Origin: JAHFLD01 sp964367145
GTDB lineage: Bacteria > Patescibacteriota > Minisyncoccia > UBA6257 > 1-14-0-10-40-38
Reading direction: 5' to 3'
Length of the DNA: 11,524 bases
Assembly (NCBI GenBank): GCA_964367145.1
Contig: CAYIWJ010000020.1
Span: forward strand, 1 to 11,524
This document shows, piece after piece, positions 1-6,572 of the stretch. Position 1 is the first letter of the stretch, and the number at the start of each line of letters is the position of its first letter. The notes under the pieces are model-generated. The model was not told where the DNA came from, made no database searches, and saw only the letters and a program-made list of their open reading frames with translations. Made by a program: the position numbers and the translations under genes.

Positions 1-41
1 AACAGCAACCCAATCCCCTGCTTCGCACAGAACTTCATCAC

Positions 42-1637
42 CTAGGCGTCATTCACCGAACCGCTGGACGCCATAATGGCGGCAATACCGGCTTTGGCCA
101 AAACCTCCGGCCCGTCAACAAACGGAAAAAAGCTGTCGCTGTAAGCTACGGCGCCCTTGGTTTTGTGTCCCGCCGCGCGAGCCCGCTTAACCGCCAGCTC
201 GGCGCAACTGACCCGATCTTGCTGACCAACTCCATTGCCAATCAAGGTCTTGTTTCTAACCAATGTTACAGTATTGCTATTGCTCGTGGATCCAATTGCC
301 CACGCCATGAAAAGATCTTCCATCAGACGAAGTTTTGTCTCGGAATCAACGCTCTTCGGCCAGATGAAAGGATACTGATCCCAGTCACGGGGCGCGAAAG
401 TGTAATTCTGCTGGAGCAAGAAACCGCCACGCACCTGCCTAAAACGCGGATTGCGATCCAATCCGGCAAGCAACGACCACCCTTCTAAATCCCAGTTGAT
501 CATCACTCGACACTTGCCGTTTTTTCGCTCCAGAAGCTTCAAAGCTCCCTCGGTAATGTTCGGCGCGGCCACAACATCCAAAACGCGCCGCTGTCCTCTG
601 GGCAAACCGTGATGCAACAACAGCTCAACGCAAGAATCGGTCAAGGTGAAGTTGGTCATAACCAAACCGCCAAAAATCGCCCTGGGATCGCCAGTCACCA
701 TTCTCTTAACAACATCTTCCTCTTCGGTAAGTCCCAACCCCCAAGCCGCGCCGCACGGATTGCCGTGCTTAACAGCGAGAGCCAGCTTAAAACCCTTAGA
801 AAGAAAAGCTCGAGAGGGCCCGGCGCAAAGACCGACGGCCAAGTGAGTCATGGTCTGCAAAGCACGATCTAAATCACACAAGTTGTTGTAACTCGGATCG
901 GTCCCGATTCTGGTCACAAACTTATCAAGCGCCAGATAGTCATTTTTTGCGCTGGCGGCGATGTAAAGCGCCGCATCTTTCTGCCAAGGATTTTCGCCAT
1001 ACTTGCAGTTGAACGCCAACTCACCGGCAAATCCGGCAAAGCGCCCCTCGCCAAGAAACGAAGCCGACAAGGCGCAATATCTAGCCACTTCGAATTCCGC
1101 CCTGGCGGCCAAATGCCGTAGCATCTGCGCCTTGTTGGGCATCCCATTCTGAAGCCAGAAAAGCACGTTACTTCGGTCAATGCTTCGGGAAATCACAATC
1201 CGGTTGCCCTTGGCGGCGGCCCGCAAGAGTGTTGGCCCACCAATATCGGTCATCTCGGTCACCGAGTGAATCGTCCGCTCGGGTGCGGCAATCGCCTCCG
1301 AAAGCGGATATAGATCCACGCAAACCAAATCAATCCGAGGAATTCCCAATTTCTTTAGCTCTAGCGTATCCTCATGTGTATCTCGCGCCAAAAGCCCGGC
1401 ATGAATCTCGCGTGAAAGCGTTACCACGCGATGACCCAAAATCGGCTCGCCATGAACCAATTCCGACACGTCCATAACTGTCAAACTAGCTTCGCGCAAA
1501 ACCTTAGCCGTACCACCCGAAGCGATAATTTTCCAGCCCAAGCTAATCAGTCTGTTGGCAAATTCAACGATCCCTTTTTTGTCGTAAACCGAAAGCAGGG
1601 CCACCCCGGGTTGGGGTCTAAACTCCGGTATGAGCAT
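42..1637 (-). CDS. purH: Bifunctional AICAR formyltransferase / IMP cyclohydrolase PurH, cut short by an in-frame TAG
   Basis: Catalyses the last two steps of de novo IMP synthesis in the cytoplasm: formylation of AICAR from 10-formyl-THF, then ring closure. The N-terminal cyclohydrolase (MGS-like) domain, about residues 11-150, shows LLSVYDKKG, ASGGTA, DLYPL and DIGGPTLLRAAAKG. The AICAR transformylase domain follows, with KYGENPWQ (212-219), VKHGNPCG (catalytic Lys-His pair at 290-291), DPRAIFGG, QVRGG and GNGVGQQDRV. The start is the ATG at 1637, fixed by GGAGG seven bases upstream. The frame stops after SGSVNDA at a TAG (42-44), yet the next 13 codons still read VMKFCAKQGIGLL, which matches the usual PurH tail (SIRDDEVI..., then HGIAM...). 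About 20-25 residues including the substrate-binding end are therefore missing or need readthrough. The cyclohydrolase GRVKTLHP motif reads HRVVTLSREIH. Family identity is certain; activity is not. Confidence 0.95.
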   Translation of the reverse strand: MLIPEFRPQPGVALLSVYDKKGIVEFANRLISLGWKIIASGGTAKVLREASLTVMDVSELVHGEPILGHRVVTLSREIHAGLLARDTHEDTLELKKLGIPRIDLVCVDLYPLSEAIAAPERTIHSVTEMTDIGGPTLLRAAAKGNRIVISRSIDRSNVLFWLQNGMPNKAQMLRHLAARAEFEVARYCALSASFLGEGRFAGFAGELAFNCKYGENPWQKDAALYIAASAKNDYLALDKFVTRIGTDPSYNNLCDLDRALQTMTHLAVGLCAGPSRAFLSKGFKLALAVKHGNPCGAAWGLGLTEEEDVVKRMVTGDPRAIFGGLVMTNFTLTDSCVELLLHHGLPRGQRRVLDVVAAPNITEGALKLLERKNGKCRVMINWDLEGWSLLAGLDRNPRFRQVRGGFLLQQNYTFAPRDWDQYPFIWPKSVDSETKLRLMEDLFMAWAIGSTSNSNTVTLVRNKTLIGNGVGQQDRVSCAELAVKRARAAGHKTKGAVAYSDSFFPFVDGPEVLAKAGIAAIMASSGSVNDA

Positions 1638-1965
1638 TCGAAAACCTCCACAGTAAAAAGAATCGTGTCAAAGAACAAGTCGAAAGAACTAGGCCTAGAG
1701 TACATTAAATAAGCATAGAAAGACAAGATTATCCAAAACACCTTTAATCCAAAACCTAAATTTAAAAACTGGGCCCTAATCAGACAAGATGCTTTATAGC
1801 CACAACATCGCATCTCTATCATGAAAACTGTAATAACCACAACGCGCTAGCGGCACAACTAGGCGTACTGGGTACACGCAAAGAGCTCTAATCCAAAAGA
1901 TAATGACTAAAAATAAAAGGTCGTAAAAGAAAAAATAAAAACAATCATCAAATAAAAAAAACTAT
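1638..1965. other. AT-rich intergenic region between divergent purH and the exported-protein gene
   Basis: A 328-bp spacer with no convincing gene. Short direct repeats are visible: ATCCAAAAC at about 1731 and again near 1747, and GACAAGAT at about 1722 and 1783. A TTGACA hexamer lies on the minus strand near 1666-1671, but no good -10 follows at the right distance. I could not place a convincing promoter for either flanking gene. The last 60 bases before 1966 are almost all A and T. Open frames overlapping the purH start look like chance. Confidence 0.5.
1645..1649 (-). promoter_or_regulatory. Shine-Dalgarno sequence of purH
   Basis: Reads GGAGG on the minus strand, seven bases before the ATG at 1637. 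It decides the purH start. It is notable because most other genes here lack an SD. Confidence 0.8.
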
Positions 1966-2886
1966 ATGACAATAAAAAAAATAACATTAACAAGTCTCGC
2001 CATATTATTTATGGCCATCCTCGGAATCACGGGCATTTCCGAAAAAGCTCACGCAGCTAATGAAAGAACTGACGACAATAAAGCGACCGCGCACATCCTT
2101 GGTTCAACGTTAGAAGTTCATATCTTCGATAGCGGTAACGTTCTAGTTCGAGGAGCGAAGATTGCAACCATCTCCGGCGACAGCTTCACCGCGACAACGA
2201 TGTGGGGCAACGCAAATATCGTCTGGACGGTGCGTACAAGTAGCGAAACCATTATTATTCGTAGCGTTGGAGATAAGTCAGACATGTCGGAACTTTCGGT
2301 TGGCGACTACGTCAGCTTTCGAGGAGATCTTATAGAGAACTCTTCAGAGCTTACGGTTAAAGCGGAGGTTGTAAAAAATTGGTCAATACGAAATCAGGAT
2401 AGTCTAAGTGGCATGATTCAAAAAGTAAATGCCAACAACAACAGTTTTACCTTCATGAATCATCTTCGTGGCCTGATTACGGCATTTGTCTCTGATACAA
2501 CGATCGTTTCAATGAACGGCAACCCGAGTAAATTTAGCGAAATATTAGTTGGCAAAAACGCAACTGTTCGCGGTTTGTGGAACACGGTCTCAAATAATTT
2601 AACCGCAAAGGAAGTAAAAATAAGTCCGGCTGAATCACTTAAGACCATAGTTGAAGGCAAAATCACCGCGATATCCGATGCGTCTTTACCCACAAAATTC
2701 AAAATGATGTCGGGTAGCAACGACTACACAATAAACGCCGAAAAAAGCACCTCAATTCTTAATTCGCAATGGTTGAATGTTGAATTTGAGAAATTTAAAG
2801 TTGGAGACACGGTGCGGGTTTATGGCGTAATCAACGCAGATATGTCAGTGGATGCAACGGTAGTTCGCAATACCAGCATACTCTAA
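1966..2886 (+). CDS. Exported protein with three DUF5666-like beta-domain repeats
   Basis: A 306-residue protein of unknown function, predicted to be secreted or surface-held. A classic signal peptide covers residues 1-30: basic MTIKK start, hydrophobic core TSLAILFMAILGITG, and a likely signal peptidase I site after AHA (30). The rest reads as three related units, about 62-140, 147-220 and 228-304. Each has the pattern G-x-I-x-x-I/V-x-x-x-x-F, a charged middle, VGD or VGK, then a V-R-G/V-Y-G strand and a closing V strand. This fits small OB-like beta domains of the DUF5666 type, common in CPR exported proteins, though I make that link from pattern only. The start is the ATG at 1966, since it gives the full signal peptide; no SD is visible. 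The gene is more AT-rich than its neighbours and is followed at once by a strong terminator, so it is probably monocistronic. Confidence 0.85.
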   Translation: MTIKKITLTSLAILFMAILGITGISEKAHAANERTDDNKATAHILGSTLEVHIFDSGNVLVRGAKIATISGDSFTATTMWGNANIVWTVRTSSETIIIRSVGDKSDMSELSVGDYVSFRGDLIENSSELTVKAEVVKNWSIRNQDSLSGMIQKVNANNNSFTFMNHLRGLITAFVSDTTIVSMNGNPSKFSEILVGKNATVRGLWNTVSNNLTAKEVKISPAESLKTIVEGKITAISDASLPTKFKMMSGSNDYTINAEKSTSILNSQWLNVEFEKFKVGDTVRVYGVINADMSVDATVVRNTSIL

Positions 2887-2899
2887 AAGAGTATAATGG

Positions 2900-2923
2900 C
2901 CCCGGGCTTCAGCCCGGGGTTTT
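2900..2923 (+). terminator. Rho-independent terminator of the exported-protein gene
   Basis: CCCCGGGC, loop TTCA, GCCCGGGG, then TTTT. It is an eight-pair pure-GC stem 13 bases after the stop codon at 2886. Confidence 0.9.
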
Positions 2924-3155
2924 GTGTTGGGTGAAATCAACGCGAACCACCAGATCATCTCACGCAACCTCACCAAGCCAGCCAAAAAACAAAAACTACA
3001 ATATATAGATTTTATACAATGACTCCAATTTTAAGATGGCGACCCTTGCATCAATCCAATCAATCTATTTGTTTTATAGATATTCGTGGCGCCACTCCAA
3101 AAATACAACCAGTTCAAATTAAAAAATAAAAGCTTATTTAAGATTTATCATCTTT
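2924..3155. other. Intergenic region with a doubtful 36-codon ORF
   Basis: AT-rich spacer between the terminator and yggT. An ATG at 3019 opens a 36-codon frame (MTPILRWRPLHQ..., ending IKK) closed by TAA at 3127-3129. A TATAGA box lies at 3004-3009, but there is no SD, no good -35 and no recognisable protein feature, so I do not call it a gene. TATCAT at 3146-3151 lies just before the yggT ATG and could be a -10, though it is slightly too close. Confidence 0.35.
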
Positions 3156-3500
3156 ATGAATTCGCACAACTCACCAACTACGAAGCCCTTACTAAAAGGC
3201 ACCCAAATAGTATGGTATCTCCTTTCAATTCTTGAGACACTGCTCATCTTCCGTCTGATGCTCAAATTAATGGCGGCCAACCCGCAAGCTGGATTTACAA
3301 ACTTCATCTACAACATCACCTGGCCATTTACAGCTCCTTTTCTTGCGGTATTTCCCAAAACTACTCTAGATTCAAATATTTTTGAATGGACCACTATTTT
3401 AGCGATGTTAGTTTATTGGCTTATTGCCATTGCGATTGTGCGCCTCTTTTTAATGAGTAAAACTCTATCAACATCAGAAGCGGCAAACAAACTTGAATAA
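3156..3500 (+). CDS. YggT family integral membrane protein
   Basis: A 114-residue inner-membrane protein. Two hydrophobic helices are visible, about 17-39 (IVWYLLSILETLLIFRLMLK) and 77-100 (ILAMLVYWLIAIAIVRLFL). Between them lies the conserved YggT segment with AN, GFTNFIYNITWPFTAPF and a short loop, which is the basis for the family call. YggT proteins are widespread; links to osmotic tolerance and to cell-division or envelope functions have been reported, but the biochemical role is unsettled. The start is the ATG at 3156; no SD is present. The C-terminal tail (SKTLSTSEAANKLE) is polar. Only a weak AT hairpin follows before the convergent tRNA unit. Confidence 0.85.
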   Translation: MNSHNSPTTKPLLKGTQIVWYLLSILETLLIFRLMLKLMAANPQAGFTNFIYNITWPFTAPFLAVFPKTTLDSNIFEWTTILAMLVYWLIAIAIVRLFLMSKTLSTSEAANKLE

Positions 3501-3510
3501 CCAAGGATCG

Positions 3511-3533
3511 AATAACCTACAAAGTTATTTTTT
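3511..3533 (+). terminator. Possible weak terminator of the yggT gene
   Basis: AATAAC, loop CTACAAA, GTTATT, then a further run of T. The stem is almost all A-T with one G-C pair, so it is weak. The GC hairpin at 3565-3602 may do the real work. Confidence 0.35.
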
Positions 3534-3564
3534 CCCAACCCTTTTCCCATTCGAATCCCCCTTG

Positions 3565-3602
3565 AATATACAAGCGCCCCCATTTTGGGGGCGCTGTATA
3601 TT
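3565..3602. terminator. Long hairpin between convergent units, likely bidirectional terminator
   Basis: Core stem AGCGCCCCC / GGGGGCGCT (3573-3581 and 3587-3595) with loop ATTTT. An outer AT stem (AATATAC / GTATATT) extends it, with one bulged A at 3572. It starts three bases after the tRNA-Tyr 3' end on the minus strand and also lies downstream of yggT. Neither side has a clean U run, so termination would rest on the very stable stem; it may also help shape the tRNA precursor 3' end. Confidence 0.7.
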
Positions 3603-3605
3603 TTG

Positions 3606-3689
3606 TGGGCAGGGAGGGATTCGAACCCCCGTAGCCACAAGGGCGCGTGGTCTACAGCCACGTGCATTTGACCGCTCTGCCACCTGCCC
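3606..3689 (-). tRNA. tRNA-Tyr (anticodon GUA)
   Basis: An 84-nt class II tRNA. On the minus strand: acceptor GGGCAGG pairs with CCTGCCC, D-arm GCAGAGCGGTCAAATGC, anticodon stem CGTGG/CCACG with loop CTGTAGA (anticodon GTA at 3653-3655), a long variable arm with stem GCC/GGC, and T-arm GGGGGTTCGAATCCCTC. The discriminator base is A, as expected for Tyr. The 3' CCA is not encoded (the next bases are CAA), so it must be added by a nucleotidyltransferase. It has no intron. It sits 43 bp after the small membrane-protein gene in the same direction, so it may be the last member of the rpsB-tsf transcription unit. Confidence 0.96.
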
Positions 3690-3732
3690 AAATAACCTAA
3701 CCAGTGTAGGCAAAACTCCGCAAAACGGCAAG

Positions 3733-4062
3733 TTATTCTGGTTTCACCTCATCGCCAAATAAATTCGAACGCTTATCGTTCGTCTGCCCCTCTTTACTCG
3801 CCCGCAACCGGCGCACGTGATGCGATAAAAAGTTATCAAACTTAAGCAATAAAAGCCGAACTCGGCGCAGTAACTTCTCCAAGAAAGAGGTTAGTTGAAC
3901 GTCAATCTTATGAAACGGAATCTTAGCGACAATCCGATCAAGCCTACCAGAAGCAGCAGCTCGATCCTCCTCCGAAGTAACTCTCGGCAAAGCCCGTGCT
4001 AAAACATAAACCGCAAAACTCAAACTGGAAAAAACTAAAAGCTGAAGAATAAATTCGTACAT
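3733..4062 (-). CDS. Small single-helix membrane protein, function unknown
   Basis: A 109-residue protein. One N-terminal membrane helix, about residues 3-24 (EFILQLLVFSSLSFAVYVLA), is followed by a basic amphipathic region. That region contains LTSFLEKLLRRVRLLLLKFD and HHVRRLRASK, and a polar acidic tail ends the protein. The topology suggests a membrane-anchored protein with a positively charged, probably cytoplasmic, helical domain. It begins six bases after the tsf stop codon with no SD of its own, so translation coupling or reinitiation after tsf is likely. I do not recognise a characterised family. Its position suggests a link to the translation operon only by location. Confidence 0.75.
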   Translation of the reverse strand: MYEFILQLLVFSSLSFAVYVLARALPRVTSEEDRAAASGRLDRIVAKIPFHKIDVQLTSFLEKLLRRVRLLLLKFDNFLSHHVRRLRASKEGQTNDKRSNLFGDEVKPE

Positions 4063-4068
4063 GATTTA

Positions 4069-4509
4069 CTAAAGTTCGTAACGGACAAAACGCTCCACTC
4101 GAAGATTTTCCCCCACTTTGGCCACCACCCCCTTAATCAGCATCGCGACCGTCATTGAAGCATCGCGAATGAATGGCTGGTCCAAAAGTTCCGCTACGGT
4201 CGGAGCGCTCATCGCCGCGACTTGCATAGCCAAATGTCTGGCCAATTCTTTAACCGAATCCGTTCGAGCCACAAAATCAGTCTCACAGCGAAGCTCCAGC
4301 AAAACCCCAACCCGTCCATTGTGGATATAAGATTCCAAAAGACCAGCACCGGTTACTCGCTCTGCTTTTTTTTCCGCCTTAATCAATCCCCGCTCCTTGA
4401 TCAGCAACACCGCTTTGGCAAGATCGCCTCCCGCGTCCTGCAAGGCCTTCTTGCAGTCCATTACTCCAGCACCAGTCTGCATTCGCAATTCTTGAACTTG
4501 ATTTGTCAT
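4069..4509 (-). CDS. tsf: Elongation factor Ts, short form
   Basis: Guanine-nucleotide exchange factor for EF-Tu. Residues 3-50 form the UBA-like N-terminal domain with the signature LRMQTGAGVMDCKKALQDA and GLIKAEKKA. The core domain includes the EF-Tu-contacting TDFVAR (77-82) and ends VGENLRVERFVRYEL. At 146 residues it is about half the length of the E. coli protein (283). The second core subdomain and the coiled-coil are absent, as in other short bacterial EF-Ts proteins. The start is the ATG at 4509; AGGA lies only four bases upstream, so the SD is marginal. It follows rpsB by 72 bp, the usual rpsB-tsf order. The stop is TAG immediately followed by TAA. Confidence 0.95.
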   Translation of the reverse strand: MTNQVQELRMQTGAGVMDCKKALQDAGGDLAKAVLLIKERGLIKAEKKAERVTGAGLLESYIHNGRVGVLLELRCETDFVARTDSVKELARHLAMQVAAMSAPTVAELLDQPFIRDASMTVAMLIKGVVAKVGENLRVERFVRYEL

Positions 4510-4581
4510 GTTGTCCTATAAAAAAATATAAGTTCTCTACGCCTTAATAATAGCAAAACAACAGCACTCGCAAAAGAATTA

Positions 4582-5397
4582 CTAAAGTTTTAAACCACCG
4601 GCCAAACCCGAAGTGGCGCCGTTCAAAGATTTAGCCGAGTTTACCGCAACCGGACGCGCCGCGCGTTCACGAATTCCAGTCGCTATAAAAGGCTCTAAAC
4701 GATCAAAAACCATCTGAACGCTCGCTCGGGCATTATCGTTAACCGGAATCGGAAACATAATCCTATCAGGATCAGCATCGGTGTTCATCAACGCCACCAC
4801 CGGAATGTTTAAGCGATTAGCCTCGCGTACTGCGGTGATGTGATGCACCGGATTCACGATCACTAACGCCTTGGGCTTTTCGGTAAACTTTTCCAAACCG
4901 CTAAAAAACTTAGCCAACTTCTCAATCTTTTTCTCCAGCAAAATGCGCTCCTTCTTGGTGTACTTTTCCAATCGGCCAGCCGCGCTGTCTTGCTTCAGTC
5001 CTAAATAATAATGCAAACGCTTGGAAATCGCTTCAAAATTAGTCAACGTACCGCCCAACCAACGCTCTTCTACATAAGGAAACCCGAATTTCAGACCAAA
5101 AGCTTTTACAATCTCACGCGAAGCTGGACGCGTGCCAAGAAACATCAGCGATCCGCCATCCTTAATAAGTGACTGCAAAAATTCTCCGGCTTTCTTAATC
5201 AAGTGAGCGGTTTGAGCAACGTCAATAATCTGAACTCCATTGCGAATACCAAAAATATACCGCGCCATGCGTGGATTGGTTTTGGATTTTTTCCGGCCGT
5301 AAATCATACCGGCCTTAGCCATCAGTTCAAAGTCCTGCAAAACCGCCTGATCGGCAGCCTGTTCTTTAAGGGAAGAAGTGTTTGCGCTATCAGTCAT
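4582..5397 (-). CDS. rpsB: 30S ribosomal protein S2
   Basis: A 271-residue ribosomal protein that bridges the head and body of the small subunit. Visible family features are NPRMARYIFGIRNGVQIIDV, GGSLMFLGTR, EERWLGGTLTNF, the helical coiled region KYTKKERILLEKKIEKLAKF, and ALVIVNPVHH...AVREANRLNIPVVALMNTDADPDRIMFPIPVNDNA. The usual GVHFGH near the N-terminus reads GMIYGR here, a divergent but plausible form. I chose the ATG at 5397 (MTDSANTSS). The frame is open back to a TTG at 5418, but a TACAAT -10 box overlaps that upstream stretch, so the longer start is unlikely. The gene lies 24 bp after the glycosyltransferase stop. It ends with TAG TAA in tandem, the same ten-base end context as tsf. 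Confidence 0.96.
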   Translation of the reverse strand: MTDSANTSSLKEQAADQAVLQDFELMAKAGMIYGRKKSKTNPRMARYIFGIRNGVQIIDVAQTAHLIKKAGEFLQSLIKDGGSLMFLGTRPASREIVKAFGLKFGFPYVEERWLGGTLTNFEAISKRLHYYLGLKQDSAAGRLEKYTKKERILLEKKIEKLAKFFSGLEKFTEKPKALVIVNPVHHITAVREANRLNIPVVALMNTDADPDRIMFPIPVNDNARASVQMVFDRLEPFIATGIRERAARPVAVNSAKSLNGATSGLAGGLKL

Positions 5398-5407
5398 ACG
5401 AAAGCCA

Positions 5408-5436
5408 ATTGTACACAAAAGCTAACAGGAACGCAA
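5408..5436 (-). promoter_or_regulatory. Promoter of rpsB, overlapping the end of the glycosyltransferase gene
   Basis: TTGCGT (5431-5436), a 17-base spacer, then TACAAT (5408-5413). The -10 differs from consensus by one base; the -35 is weak. Only ten bases separate the -10 from the ATG at 5397, so the transcript would have a leader of just a few bases. No SD is present. Confidence 0.6.
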
Positions 5437-6540
5437 ATCAGTCGGCAGATGGGCAAGAAAATCACTATTAAACCGAACTGGTGTAAAATGCCGCACAGTC
5501 TGAGCTATATCCCCGGACAAAAACTCAATTCTCGCAATATCTCGTACCGCTTGAGCCAAGCACTTCACAGTTTGTTCCTTAAAAAATAATCCATTCCGAC
5601 CGGAGTTAATGGTCTCCAACGCTCCGCCACCGGCAAAAGCTAAAACTGGAGTTCCACAAGCATTAGCTTCAACTGGTATTAAACCAAAATCCTCAACATT
5701 GGGAAAAATCAAGGCTCTCGCTCCGGCATAAAGCTTCCGCAACGCATCATCATCCGGAGAAATCACAAAACGAACCCGTAGATTGAACCGCGCGATTTTT
5801 TGCAATCTTACAAGCTCCGGTCCTGCACCAGCGATCACAAGCGGAAAAGGCAAAAGCTCGAAAGCCCGCAAAACCAAATCAAAACGCTTGTAAGCCAGCA
5901 ACCTTCCCGCCGCCAAAAAATAATCGCCGCGGGAAATCGTGGTATCTAAATAAAAACGAGACGGGTCATAAGGCGGATAAACCACCGCCGCGTCGCGGCG
6001 GTAATAATCACGAATCTTATTAGCAATAAAATTAGAGTTCGCTAAAATAACATTAGGCCTTTGTGCCATGGCAAAGTCCCACTCCCGAAGAAAATTAAAT
6101 GCCGGGGCAAAAACACTGGTAAAAAAACGGTTTGAAAAATAAGATTTAGACTCCCAGGCATAGCGCAGTGGCGTGTGGCAATACAAAATATGAAACGGCC
6201 TTCTATTTAAATTAGATTCAGTCCTAAAACCAATCCCCTTGGCAAAACCAGCACTGTCGGAAATCAGTAAGTCAATATCTTGATTCAAGGGCATCCGACG
6301 GGCAACATAAGGCATTAAAGGAATAAACAAACGATGATGAGAACGAACAAAAGAAAAATCCAAAACACTCGCCCGACCGTTTGCCAAAAACACCCGATTC
6401 GCCAAGTCGCTTCCCGTAATTTCCGGATCATGCAACAAGGTGTGAACCATGGCTTGGGGGAAAATTTTGGTTAACTCTAAAAGAACCCGCTCGGCTCCGC
6501 CATACTGATTTAAATAATCATGCAGAAGTGCCACTTTCAT
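5422..6540 (-). CDS. GT4-family glycosyltransferase
   Basis: A 372-residue cytoplasmic or membrane-peripheral retaining glycosyltransferase of the GT-B fold, expected to move a sugar from an NDP-sugar (often GDP-mannose in similar enzymes) to a glycan or lipid-linked acceptor. The N-terminal acceptor domain has the start MKVALLHDYL and GGAER (14-18), and HTPLRYAW at 122-129. The C-terminal nucleotide-sugar domain has VVYPP, LAAGRLLAYKR (209-219), AGAGPE, and the E-x7-E pair E283/E291 in EDFGLIPVEA followed by CGTPVLAF and GG-ALE. The HTPLRYAW segment resembles WbaZ/mannosyltransferase-like GT4 members, but the substrate cannot be read from sequence. The start is the ATG at 6540; a -10-like box lies seven bases upstream and no SD is seen. 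It diverges from the sugar-phosphate transferase and leads into rpsB. Confidence 0.9.
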   Translation of the reverse strand: MKVALLHDYLNQYGGAERVLLELTKIFPQAMVHTLLHDPEITGSDLANRVFLANGRASVLDFSFVRSHHRLFIPLMPYVARRMPLNQDIDLLISDSAGFAKGIGFRTESNLNRRPFHILYCHTPLRYAWESKSYFSNRFFTSVFAPAFNFLREWDFAMAQRPNVILANSNFIANKIRDYYRRDAAVVYPPYDPSRFYLDTTISRGDYFLAAGRLLAYKRFDLVLRAFELLPFPLVIAGAGPELVRLQKIARFNLRVRFVISPDDDALRKLYAGARALIFPNVEDFGLIPVEANACGTPVLAFAGGGALETINSGRNGLFFKEQTVKCLAQAVRDIARIEFLSGDIAQTVRHFTPVRFNSDFLAHLPTDLRSC

Positions 6541-6547
6541 GCAAAAT

Positions 6548-6556
6548 AGGATACCA
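6548..6556 (-). promoter_or_regulatory. Extended -10 promoter of the glycosyltransferase gene
   Basis: TGGTATCCT on the minus strand, an extended -10 (TGnTAtnnT), seven bases before the ATG at 6540. Transcription would begin at or one base before the start codon. No clear -35 was seen. Confidence 0.5.
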
Positions 6557-6572
6557 TGTGAGAAACCAAAAG

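Noticed and set aside
1547..1840. A 97-codon minus-strand frame overlapping the purH start
   Set aside because: It overlaps a certain gene, has no SD or domain features, and translates into a low-complexity mix of hydrophobic residues.
1722..1900. Short direct repeats (ATCCAAAAC, GACAAGAT) considered as a CRISPR-like or iteron array
   Set aside because: Only two copies of each 8-9 base word, irregular spacing, and AT-rich background where this is expected.
3019..3129. A 36-codon plus-strand ORF (MTPILRWRPLHQ...) between the terminator and yggT, with a TATAGA box just upstream
   Set aside because: No SD, no -35 and no recognisable protein feature; an ORF of this length is expected by chance.
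3548..3562. ATTCGAAT next to a C run beside the tRNA, resembling a T-arm remnant
   Set aside because: The flanking bases do not pair as a T-arm and no other tRNA part is nearby; it is only a short palindrome.
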